Assembly: GCF_000312045.1 (NCBI RefSeq)
Contig: NZ_HE978634.1
Location: 1-64,000 of the forward strand
Direction: 5' to 3'
Length of the DNA stretch: 64,000 nucleotides
Origin: Noviherbaspirillum massiliense JC206
GTDB lineage: Bacteria; Pseudomonadota; Gammaproteobacteria; Burkholderiales; Burkholderiaceae_D
In this document: positions 1 to 5,754 of the stretch, in pieces
How positions within the stretch are numbered: the first letter of the stretch is position 1
How the letters are laid out: the number at the start of each line of letters is the position of its first letter
Made by a program: the position numbers and the translations under genes
The notes under the pieces: generated by a model
Told to the model about the DNA's origin: nothing
Seen by the model: only the letters and a program-made list of their open reading frames with translations
Database searches by the model: none

Positions 1-56
1 CTTAAGTTGAACGACGCCGCGCTGGCGCGGTGTTCGTGCCGAACGACGTGTTAGAT
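1..56 (-). other. attC recombination site of cassette 2 (partial)
   Basis: Read on the minus strand, this begins with the core ATCTAAC (56 to 50), fitting RYYYAAC, and contains an imperfect palindrome whose centre is CCGCGC-TG-GCGCGG (17-30). It is flanked by GAAC (9-12) and GTTC (32-35). The distal GTTRRRY core should lie just beyond the window edge. The stop codon of the cassette 2 ORF (TAA, 53-51) lies inside the core, as is common in cassettes. attC sites are folded as single strands and recombined by IntI. Confidence 0.75.
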
Positions 57-407
57 TGCATGACGCACCTTCGCGTGTTCATAGCCGACAATGGGGACTG
101 CCGTCAGTATGAAGGCTCCATGAGCCGCCTGCTCATGCTCAATATTGCGCACTGCCCGTTCGTTGTTTTGCCGTGCTTCATCGATTGTGCACAGTGAATT
201 GATGCCGTCCCAAATGCAATCGATGCGTGCCTCAAAACCAGGTGAGTGCCAGATGCCACCTTCCACGCGAACAATCACCAATCCGTAACTCGCAGCCTGA
301 GTGCATACAACACGTGCCGCTGCAGGGGTGAGCTTCAACCACGAGCTTCCCTCCATTTCGAAGAATAGCTCCGGTTTGTCGTGAAGTGAGGCGCGGTCGA
401 CACTCAT
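51..407 (-). CDS. Integron cassette 2 protein, unknown function (118 aa)
   Basis: This small soluble protein has no signal peptide or membrane segment. It contains a notable GGIWHSPGFEARIDCIWDG stretch at about residues 50-68, rich in Trp and acidic residues. I do not recognise the family. The ATG sits 6 bases after the attC core GTTAGAT (417-411), and the TAA stop falls within the core of the next attC, so the ORF fills its cassette almost exactly. No convincing Shine-Dalgarno sequence precedes it. Expression probably depends on an upstream cassette promoter. Toxin-immunity or phage-defence roles are common among cassette genes, but nothing here proves one. Confidence 0.75.
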   Translation of the reverse strand: MSVDRASLHDKPELFFEMEGSSWLKLTPAAARVVCTQAASYGLVIVRVEGGIWHSPGFEARIDCIWDGINSLCTIDEARQNNERAVRNIEHEQAAHGAFILTAVPIVGYEHAKVRHAI

Positions 408-410
408 GCT

Positions 411-477
411 ATCTAACGATTTAAATGACCCGCGCCGAAGGCGTCGGTGTCGAATGGCGAGTTAAGTTCGCATACAG
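411..477 (-). other. attC recombination site between cassettes 1 and 2
   Basis: Minus-strand reading starts at ACTTAAC (477 to 471, fits RYYYAAC) and ends at GTTAGAT (417 to 411, fits GTTRRRY). Between them lies an imperfect palindrome centred on CCGACGCC-TTC-GGCGCGG, with an unpaired base in one arm, like the extrahelical bases that set strand choice in attC sites. Length is about 67 bp, inside the usual 57-141 bp range. Strand exchange is expected between G417 and T416. Confidence 0.85.
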
Positions 478-865
478 GGGATACACGCACACAATCGCCT
501 TGAAAGGTACCATCATCATATTGTGATGACAAAAAAAGCTCATTGATATCGGCAGATAATCGCAGCACCTGATGGCCTTTATCGACATAGTCAAAGCAGA
601 TGTGTTTTCCGACCAATCCTGTCCAGTAGGAATGCGCACTGACATCGATGTGTTTTGTTACCCCGCCAGGCGAGAAAAATGACTCAGACCGGACCTCAAT
701 TGAGTATTGAAGCGGCTCGTTCCCCCACGAGACAAATTGTGATGTTCCATCAGCCATGTCCAGACGTACTTGCCCGTCGAGCTGATGCCATCCTGATGCC
801 TCGTCGGCAGCAAAATACAGCTCCTCGAAGGGAAGCAGCTCGTAAGTAACGTGGCTCAGTATCAT
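413..865 (-). CDS. Integron cassette 1 protein, unknown function (150 aa)
   Basis: This is the first cassette after attI. The product is probably cytosolic, acidic and aromatic-rich, with a stretch WGNEPLQYSIEV around residues 47-58 and DGTFQGDCVRVSP near 117-129. I do not recognise the family. The frame runs through the whole attC. About the last 21 residues are encoded by the attC palindrome, and the TAG stop lies in the GTTAGAT core, so its bases belong to the neighbouring cassette. In an excised circle the junction would read CGT-TAA, so a stop would be kept. No clear Shine-Dalgarno sequence is present; ATG lies 5 bases past the attI core. Confidence 0.75.
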   Translation of the reverse strand: MILSHVTYELLPFEELYFAADEASGWHQLDGQVRLDMADGTSQFVSWGNEPLQYSIEVRSESFFSPGGVTKHIDVSAHSYWTGLVGKHICFDYVDKGHQVLRLSADINELFLSSQYDDGTFQGDCVRVSPVCELNSPFDTDAFGAGHLNR

Positions 866-950
866 GCGAATTTAACTTGTTATAAATCGCAAAATGCCAA
901 TTTAACATGGCGAAGTGTCGTTTAACACGGCGATGTTGAATTAACGAAAA
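866..950 (-). other. attI-like integration site with repeated core motifs
   Basis: Read leftward on the minus strand, the spacer between intI and cassette 1 carries GTTAAAC (926-920), GTTAAAT (906-900) and GTTAAAT (876-870), all fitting the GTTRRRY core. The last sits in ATAACAAGTTAAAT, resembling the simple site of attI1 (AAAACAAAGTTAGGC, recalled). The two outer copies share a flank (TCGCCGTGTTAAA and TCGCCATGTTAAA), matching the idea of IntI-binding direct repeats such as DR1 and DR2. Insertion is expected at G876/T875. Confidence 0.75.
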
Positions 951-954
951 TGGC

Positions 955-983
955 TTGCCAGCTTGGGTTGTCATTTATATACT
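955..983 (+). promoter_or_regulatory. Predicted intI promoter (PintI)
   Basis: The -35 candidate TTGCCA (955-960) and -10 candidate TATACT (978-983) are 17 bp apart, each one mismatch from consensus. The predicted start is near base 990, coincident with the intI ATG. The LexA box overlaps the -10 and start region. Confidence 0.6.
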
Positions 984-1000
984 GTATTTATGTACAGTAT
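979..1000. promoter_or_regulatory. LexA (SOS) box over the intI promoter
   Basis: The core CTGTATTTATGTACAG (982-997) fits the proteobacterial LexA consensus CTGT-N8-ACAG. The perfect arms extend to ATACTGTA (979-986) and TACAGTAT (993-1000). Its position over the -10 and predicted transcription start predicts repression until DNA damage, as described for other integron integrases. Confidence 0.85.
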
Positions 1001-1997
1001 TAACAAAAACACGAAATACGACAAGCCACCTTTGGTCTCGTCCAAACTACTGGATCAGCTTCGCGAGCGGCTGCGCTACCTGCATTACAGCCTACAGACA
1101 GAAAAGAATTATGTGTATTGGGTGCGCTGGTTTATCCGCTGGCATGGCATCCGCCATCCGAAAGACATGGGCGGCAAGGAGGTGGAAGCTTTTCTGTCCA
1201 TGCTTGCTAATGAACGGAAGGCAGCTCCCTCTACTCACCGGCAGGCATTGAGTGCCCTGCTGTTTCTCTACAAAGAAGTGTTGGACATGGAGTTGCCTTG
1301 GATGCAGGACATCGGGCGCCCCATTCCAACCAAACGGATTCCCGTCGTCCTGACACCTGCGGAAGTCAAACAGGTTTTGGGATTGATGGATGGAGTTGCC
1401 GGTTTGCTGGCACGCTTGATTTATGGCACTGGCTTGCGCCTGCGGGAAGGCTTGTCATTGCGGGTAAAGGACATTGATTTCGATCGACGTGTAATCATTG
1501 TCCGCGAAGGGAAAGGCGGCAAGGACCGTGCGGTCATGCTGCCGGAGGTATTGAAGCCCGCTCTGAAGGAACAGCTCGCGTACGCGCGTGCAGTATGGGA
1601 AGCGGATCGGCAAGCCAACTTTCCGGGCGTGTATTTGCCGCATGCCCTGGAAGTCAAATATCCTCGGGCCGGACAGAGCTGGGCATGGCAATGGGTGTTT
1701 CCGTCGCCTACCGTGTCGCGCGATCCCCAAACCGGAATCATTCGGCGTCACTATTTGTATCCCGAACGCTTGCAGCGCGCGCTCAAGCATGCCGCTATTC
1801 ACGCAGGCATTCAAAAACAGGTCAGCGTCCATATCCTGCGGCATTCATTTGCCACGCACTTGCTGCAAAGCGGGACTGACATCCGGACAGTGCAGGAACT
1901 CCTTGGCCACAGCGACGTGAGCACCACGATGATTTATACGCATGTGCTCAAGATAGCAGCTGGAACAACGAAGAGTCCGCTCGATACCCTGTCTTGA
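990..1997 (+). CDS. intI: Integron integrase IntI (tyrosine recombinase)
   Basis: IntI catalyses site-specific recombination between attI and attC to insert, excise and shuffle cassettes. From ATG 990 the protein is 335 aa, close to IntI1 (337). Catalytic residues are all present: R150 (GTGLR), H281 and R284 ([10 protein letters not shown]), H307 ([10 protein letters not shown]) and the nucleophile Y316 (IYTHVL). Residues about 217-237 ([21 protein letters not shown]) are the integron-specific insertion absent from XerC/D. A TTG start at 963 would add 9 residues but lies upstream of the predicted promoter start. ATG 990 sits inside the LexA box, so the mRNA may be leaderless. No frameshift or lost catalytic residue is seen, so it is probably active. 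Confidence 0.95.
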   Translation: MYSINKNTKYDKPPLVSSKLLDQLRERLRYLHYSLQTEKNYVYWVRWFIRWHGIRHPKDMGGKEVEAFLSMLANERKAAPSTHRQALSALLFLYKEVLDMELPWMQDIGRPIPTKRIPVVLTPAEVKQVLGLMDGVAGLLARLIYGTGLRLREGLSLRVKDIDFDRRVIIVREGKGGKDRAVMLPEVLKPALKEQLAYARAVWEADRQANFPGVYLPHALEVKYPRAGQSWAWQWVFPSPTVSRDPQTGIIRRHYLYPERLQRALKHAAIHAGIQKQVSVHILRHSFATHLLQSGTDIRTVQELLGHSDVSTTMIYTHVLKIAAGTTKSPLDTLS

Positions 1998-2007
1998 TTC
2001 ATGGCCT

Positions 2008-2030
2008 GAACGATAGATCAGCCATCGTTC
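2008..2030. terminator. Short hairpin between convergent intI and xerD
   Basis: GAACGAT (2008-2014) pairs with ATCGTTC (2024-2030), with a 9-nt loop. It has no T-tract on either side and overlaps the xerD stop codon, so it is at best a weak terminator. Confidence 0.3.
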
Positions 2031-2934
2031 ATCCGCGCGGATGATGCTTCTCGTGCAGCTTCTTCAAACGCTCGCGCGCCACATGCGTATAAATCTGCGT
2101 GGTCGAAATGTCGGCATGGCCGAGCAGCAGTTGCACCACGCGCAGGTCGGCGCCGTGGTTCAGCAAATGCGTGGCAAAGGCATGGCGCAAGGTGTGCGGC
2201 GACATGGGCGCATTGATGCCGGCCTTGAGCGCGTATTTCTTGATCAGGGTCCAGAACATCTGGCGCGTCATAGCGCCCCCGCGGCCGGTGACGAACAGGG
2301 CATCGTCGGCCTGGCCCCTGAGGATGGCGGGGCGTGCCTGCTTGAGGTAGCGCTCGATCCAGCTGCGTGCTTCCTCGCCGAAAGGGACGAGGCGAGTCTT
2401 GCTGCCCTTGCCGGTGATGCGCAGCACGCCTTCGTTCATGCCGAGTTCGATCGACTTGAGCAGCACCAGTTCCGACACCCGCAAGCCGCTGGCATACATC
2501 AATTCCAGCATGGTGCGATCGCGCAGGCCGAGGGGGGTGTCCACATCGGGTGCGGCCAGCAGCGCTTCCACCTGCGCCTCGCTCAGGGTTTTCGGATGGC
2601 GCGGCGGCTGCTTTGCCGATTTCAGCCTGAGGCAGGGATCAGCGCTGATCTTGTTCTGGCGCAGTGCGAGCTGATAGAAGCGCTTGAAGGCGGCAAGACG
2701 ACGATTGGCCGAACTGGCCTTGGTGCTGGCGTGCTTGGCGGCGAAGTAGGCATTCAGGTCGGCCGCCTCGGCCTGGTGCAGGGTCTTGCCGCGCTCGGCT
2801 TCCAGCCATCGCGCGAACAGGGTCATGTCGCGCCGGTAGGCATCGAGCGAGTTCTTCGCCAGCCCGTCTTCCAGCCAGAGCGTGTCGCAGAATTCGTCGA
2901 TCTGGCCCTGGCTGGCAAGTACTGCTTCTGTCAT
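2029..2934 (-). CDS. xerD: Site-specific tyrosine recombinase XerD
   Basis: XerD partners XerC at dif to resolve chromosome dimers under FtsK control. At 301 aa it is normal length. An N-terminal SAM-like DNA-binding domain spans about residues 8-95 and the catalytic domain about 115-290. Catalytic residues R152, K176, H247, R250, H273 and Y282 are all in place (GLRVSEL, HTLRHAFATHLL, LLGHADISTTQIYTHV). It lacks the IntI-specific insertion, which separates it from the neighbouring integrase. Its start overlaps the ogt stop by 4 bases, so the two are co-transcribed in the order ogt-xerD. It converges on intI. Confidence 0.96.
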   Translation of the reverse strand: MTEAVLASQGQIDEFCDTLWLEDGLAKNSLDAYRRDMTLFARWLEAERGKTLHQAEAADLNAYFAAKHASTKASSANRRLAAFKRFYQLALRQNKISADPCLRLKSAKQPPRHPKTLSEAQVEALLAAPDVDTPLGLRDRTMLELMYASGLRVSELVLLKSIELGMNEGVLRITGKGSKTRLVPFGEEARSWIERYLKQARPAILRGQADDALFVTGRGGAMTRQMFWTLIKKYALKAGINAPMSPHTLRHAFATHLLNHGADLRVVQLLLGHADISTTQIYTHVARERLKKLHEKHHPRG

Positions 2935-3431
2935 CGGTATCCCTCGACGCCTTCATGGGCGAGCAGCCAGCGCTTGACGCCGAGATGAAAGCCGGTCTCA
3001 TCGTCATGGTTGGCAAAGCCGCCAAGGCCGCCGGATGCGGTGACGCGGTGGCAGGGAATCACGAGGGGGAACCAGTTGGCGCCGCAAGCTTGGCCGACGG
3101 CGCGCGGGGCGGAACGAAGCATGCGCGCGACTGCGCCGTAAGTCAGCACTTCACCACGCGGAATGGAAGAAATGACATCCCAGACCCTGCGTTGGAAGGA
3201 AGTACCCACCTCGGCCAACGGCAAGTCGAATCGGAAGTCGGGTTGCGTGAAGTACTGTTCGAGCTGCCGCGCCGCTTGTTCGGCCAGCGGGTCCGTAGGT
3301 GCCTTTTCATCAAAATGCGGCGGCAGGTACACCAGTTCGCGCAGCAGGCCGGCTTCGGTCCGGATGCCGACAGCGCCGAACGGCGCCTTGACGATGGCGG
3401 AAAACAGGTCGCTGCGGGAGGAAGTGTTCAT
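2931..3431 (-). CDS. ogt: Methylated-DNA--protein-cysteine methyltransferase
   Basis: This enzyme transfers O6-alkyl groups from guanine to its own active-site cysteine, a suicide repair reaction in the cytoplasm. The active-site PCHRV motif lies near residue 127, preceded by the helix-turn-helix region (TYGAVARML). At 166 aa from ATG 3431 it matches the Ogt family. The frame is open further upstream to 3605, but that extension does not resemble the family and crosses terminator-like hairpins. It overlaps xerD by 4 bases. A minus-strand hairpin with a T-rich tail lies only about 12 bases upstream of the start (3442-3480), which is odd. Confidence 0.9.
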   Translation of the reverse strand: MNTSSRSDLFSAIVKAPFGAVGIRTEAGLLRELVYLPPHFDEKAPTDPLAEQAARQLEQYFTQPDFRFDLPLAEVGTSFQRRVWDVISSIPRGEVLTYGAVARMLRSAPRAVGQACGANWFPLVIPCHRVTASGGLGGFANHDDETGFHLGVKRWLLAHEGVEGYR

Positions 3432-3441
3432 GGCGATAGGA

Positions 3442-3480
3442 TAAAACAAAACCTGCCGGCCATGACAGCCCGGACAGGTT
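3442..3480 (-). terminator. Terminator-like hairpin just upstream of ogt
   Basis: On the minus strand AACCTG-T-CCGG (3480-3470) pairs with CCGG-C-AGGTT (3459-3450), followed by TTTTGTTTTAT. It has the form of an intrinsic terminator but ends about 12 bases before the ogt ATG. It could be a leader attenuator or the end of upstream read-through. Confidence 0.5.
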
Positions 3481-3502
3481 CTGCGCTGCATCCGGACGCA
3501 CA

Positions 3503-3530
3503 AAATAAAAAAGCGCATCTCACGACGCGC
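3503..3530 (-). terminator. Intrinsic terminator downstream of the TRAP operon
   Basis: On the minus strand GCGCGTC (3530-3524), loop GTGA, GATGCGC (3519-3513) with one G-U pair is followed by TTTTTTATTTT. This is a good intrinsic terminator for transcripts coming from dctPQM. Confidence 0.7.
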
Positions 3531-3556
3531 CTCAAATTGCTGCATGTGTGTCCGGT

Positions 3557-3598
3557 GCCGCTTGTGTGGTTTGCAGACCGAGTCTGCAGCGGCTTTTT
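3557..3598 (+). terminator. Plus-strand hairpin with T5 tail, no gene upstream
   Basis: TGCAGAC (3572-3578), loop CGA, GTCTGCA (3582-3588) is enclosed by the outer arms GCCGCT (3557-3562) and AGCGGC (3588-3593), followed by TTTTT (3594-3598). No plus-strand gene reads into it, so its role is unclear. Confidence 0.4.
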
Positions 3599-3619
3599 GG
3601 AACACACGTCTCCATTGCG

Positions 3620-3635
3620 GACGGTATCAATACCG
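3620..3635. repeat. Inverted repeat in the ogt-dctM spacer
   Basis: ACGGTAT-CA-ATACCGT is a near-perfect 16-bp palindrome. It could be an operator or part of a structured transcript. No regulator is recognisable from the sequence. Confidence 0.4.
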
Positions 3636-3668
3636 TTTCTCGTCCCCTCCAATATCCTCCTTCAACGG

Positions 3669-3700
3669 AAGGCCGCAGCCTTTTGCAGGTCTGCGGCCTT
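3669..3700. terminator. Hairpin after dctM
   Basis: A perfect 10-bp stem, AAGGCCGCAG (3669-3678) with CTGCGGCCTT (3691-3700), lies 30 bases past the dctM stop. The T-tract is poor. A 16-bp palindrome TCATTTTATAAAATGA (3710-3725) lies between it and dctM. Probably part of the operon end or 3' mRNA protection. Confidence 0.5.
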
Positions 3701-3729
3701 AAAGTGGACTCATTTTATAAAATGAATTT

Positions 3730-5010
3730 TCACTTGTAAATCATGTTCGGCAGCCAGAGCGAAATCTGGGGCACGTAGGTGATCAGCAGCAGGAACACGA
3801 CCATCGTCAGCAGCCACGGCATGACTGCCACCGTTAGTTCGGTAATGCCCATCTTGGTGATGCCCGAAGCCACGTACAGATTCAGGCCCACCGGCGGATG
3901 GCACATGCCGACTTCCATGTTCACCACGATCAGGATACCGAAATGGATCGGATCGATGCCGAGTTTCATTGCCACCGGGAACAGAATCGGCGCCATGATC
4001 AGAACGATTGACGACGGTTCCATCACATTACCGGCGAGCAACAACAGGATATTGACCACCAGCAGGAAGCCGATCACGCCCAAGCCCCGATCCGTGATGA
4101 ATTGCGCCATCGCCTGCGGGATGTTTTCGCTAGTCATCAGGAACGAGAAAAGCACGGCATTGGTGATGATATACAGCAGCATGGCCGACATCGATGCCGA
4201 ATCCAGCAGGACTTTCGACACCTGCTTCAAGCTCATGTCCTTGTAGACGAACACGGCGATGAAGAAGGCGTAGACGGCCGACATGGCGGCGGCTTCGGTC
4301 GGCGTAAAGGCGCCGGAATAAATGCCGCCCATGACGATCACGATCAGCAGCAGGCCCCAGGCGCTCTGGCGGAAAGCGCGGAAACGCTCACCCCAGGATG
4401 CCTTCGGCAGACGCGGATAGTTGTTCTTGCGTGCCAGGAACCAGGTTGTCATTCCGAGCATGACCGCCAGCATCACGCCCGGCACGACACCAGCCATGAA
4501 CAGCTTGCCCACCGAGGTGTTGGTCGAGACCGAATACATCACCATCACGATCGATGGCGGGATCAGGATGCCGAGCGCGCCCGAAGTAGTAATCACACCC
4601 GCGCCGAAGCGATTCGGGAAGCCCTGCTTCACCATGGCGGGCAGCAGGATCGATCCGATCGCCACCACCGTTGCCGGACTGGAGCCCGAGACCGCGGCAA
4701 ACAGGGCGCAGGCCAGTACGCCTGCCAGCGCCAGACCGCCGTGCCAGTGACCGACCATCGAGGTTGCGAAGTTGATCATCCGGCGCGCTACGCCACCATG
4801 CGTCAGGAAGTTCCCGGCCAGGATGAAGAACGGAATCGCCATGATCTCGAAGTTCTCGATCCCGGTAAAGAGCTTCAAGGCGACCGATTCGATCGGTACC
4901 TGGGTCATGGTAAACAGGAAGGTCAATACCGTCAGGCCGAGCGAAATCGAGATCGGCATGCCAGTCAGCATCAGCACGATCAGCAGAATGAAGATAATGG
5001 CGGCGTTCAT
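3730..5010 (-). CDS. dctM: TRAP transporter large permease subunit DctM
   Basis: DctM is the sodium-coupled transport channel of a tripartite ATP-independent periplasmic transporter in the inner membrane, working with DctQ and the binding protein DctP. At 426 aa it shows a dozen or so hydrophobic segments and the family's Gly/Pro-rich membrane loops (for example GILIPPSIVMVMY, about residues 149-161, and MCHPPVGLNLYVASG near 374-388). Its ATG overlaps the dctQ stop by 4 bases, showing translational coupling. Hairpins follow its 3' end. Substrate is inferred to be C4-dicarboxylates because of the adjacent DctS/DctR pair. Confidence 0.93.
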   Translation of the reverse strand: MNAAIIFILLIVLMLTGMPISISLGLTVLTFLFTMTQVPIESVALKLFTGIENFEIMAIPFFILAGNFLTHGGVARRMINFATSMVGHWHGGLALAGVLACALFAAVSGSSPATVVAIGSILLPAMVKQGFPNRFGAGVITTSGALGILIPPSIVMVMYSVSTNTSVGKLFMAGVVPGVMLAVMLGMTTWFLARKNNYPRLPKASWGERFRAFRQSAWGLLLIVIVMGGIYSGAFTPTEAAAMSAVYAFFIAVFVYKDMSLKQVSKVLLDSASMSAMLLYIITNAVLFSFLMTSENIPQAMAQFITDRGLGVIGFLLVVNILLLLAGNVMEPSSIVLIMAPILFPVAMKLGIDPIHFGILIVVNMEVGMCHPPVGLNLYVASGITKMGITELTVAVMPWLLTMVVFLLLITYVPQISLWLPNMIYK

Positions 5011-5597
5011 GCGCGGTTTCCTTTGCGTTCCAGTTCTGCGATCTCTTCCTGCACTTCCTGCTCATCCAGTCCTTCCACGTGAGCGTGGTCGTGCTTGGGC
5101 AGTTCTCCGGTACGGATGAATTGCCAGGTCACTTGCAGGAAGCGGAACGACATCAGGTAAGAACCGAGAGGAATGGCCAGATAGACGATCCACATCGGCA
5201 CCTCGAGGTCGGCCGATACCTGTTCGGTGTGCGCGATGGACCAGACGAACTTTGCGCCCAGGGTGCCGACGATCGCGGTGAACACTGCGCCAGCCAGCAG
5301 GCCGAACACGATGAACTTGTTGCGCCACGGTGTATTGAGTTTGTTGATCAGCACATCGACGCCGACGTGGATACCGGTGCGCACGCCGTATGCGGCGCCG
5401 AACTTGGCCATCCAGACGAACAGGTAAATCGTCAATTCCTGCGCCCAGCTGGTGTTGAGCTGGATGAGCTCGTCCTGCAGGACAGGAATTGGCAATCCCG
5501 ATGCATAGCGATGCAGCACCGCGACAAAGGTGATGAGAGTGGCCAGTGCGATCAGCGTTGCGATCAGCCACTCCTCCAAATGATCCAGAAACTTCAC
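5007..5597 (-). CDS. dctQ: TRAP transporter small permease subunit DctQ
   Basis: DctQ is the small membrane partner of DctM, with four predicted transmembrane helices. At 196 aa it is typical. I chose GTG 5597 (VKFLDHLEEWL) because AGGGG lies at good spacing upstream and the hydrophobic N-terminal helix starts there. The longer in-frame extension adds a polar, family-unlike sequence. The C-terminal tail is highly charged (acidic and Lys/Arg-rich). A 157-bp spacer with two strong hairpins separates it from dctP, while it overlaps dctM by 4 bases. Confidence 0.9.
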   Translation of the reverse strand: MKFLDHLEEWLIATLIALATLITFVAVLHRYASGLPIPVLQDELIQLNTSWAQELTIYLFVWMAKFGAAYGVRTGIHVGVDVLINKLNTPWRNKFIVFGLLAGAVFTAIVGTLGAKFVWSIAHTEQVSADLEVPMWIVYLAIPLGSYLMSFRFLQVTWQFIRTGELPKHDHAHVEGLDEQEVQEEIAELERKGNRA

Positions 5598-5662
5598 GAA
5601 ATCCCCTCGATATATCGGAACAGGAAAGACCCCTGCCGGCTTTCTCTGCCCCTGATGGTGCA

Positions 5663-5747
5663 GCGGCTTGCGCAGCGTTCCCGCCCGCAAGCCGCGTCAT
5701 GTCAGGAAATTACAGCGCCGCATCCGCGTTGGCGTCGGATGCAGCGC
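5663..5747. promoter_or_regulatory. Two stem-loops in the dctP-dctQ spacer
   Basis: The first stem is perfect over 10 bp (GCGGCTTGCG at 5663-5672 with CGCAAGCCGC at 5686-5695). The second pairs GCGC-c-GCATCCG (5715-5726) with CGGATGC-a-GCGC (5736-5747). Neither has a T-tract. Such spacers commonly stabilise upstream mRNA or attenuate read-through, so the binding protein is made in excess over the permease; this role is inferred. Confidence 0.6.
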
Positions 5748-5754
5748 CCAGGCA

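Larger units (their letters stand above)
1..1997. mobile_element. Chromosomal integron platform (intI, attI, two cassettes), left end cut by window
   Basis: Canonical integron geometry is visible. intI is on the plus strand, an attI-like region lies at its 5' side, and two minus-strand ORFs point away from intI, each associated with attC-type sites whose 7-bp cores fit GTTRRRY and RYYYAAC. No transposon or IS ends are seen, so this looks like a sedentary chromosomal integron rather than a mobile class 1 element. Base composition is lower in GC than the rest of the window (25 of 60 bases are G or C at 901-960). The array continues left of base 1. The element ends against xerD on the right. Confidence 0.9.

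Noticed and set aside
421-849. Alternative frames inside cassette 1 (a 74-codon minus frame at 421-645 and a 64-codon plus frame at 655-849)
   Set aside because: The 150-codon minus frame fills the cassette from attI to attC in the canonical direction, and the others lack start context.
3428-3652. Small minus-strand ORF (74 aa, TTG start after AAGGAGG) upstream of ogt
   Set aside because: The Shine-Dalgarno match is good, but the frame runs through two terminator-like hairpins, has a composition unlike a folded protein and overlaps the ogt start out of frame.
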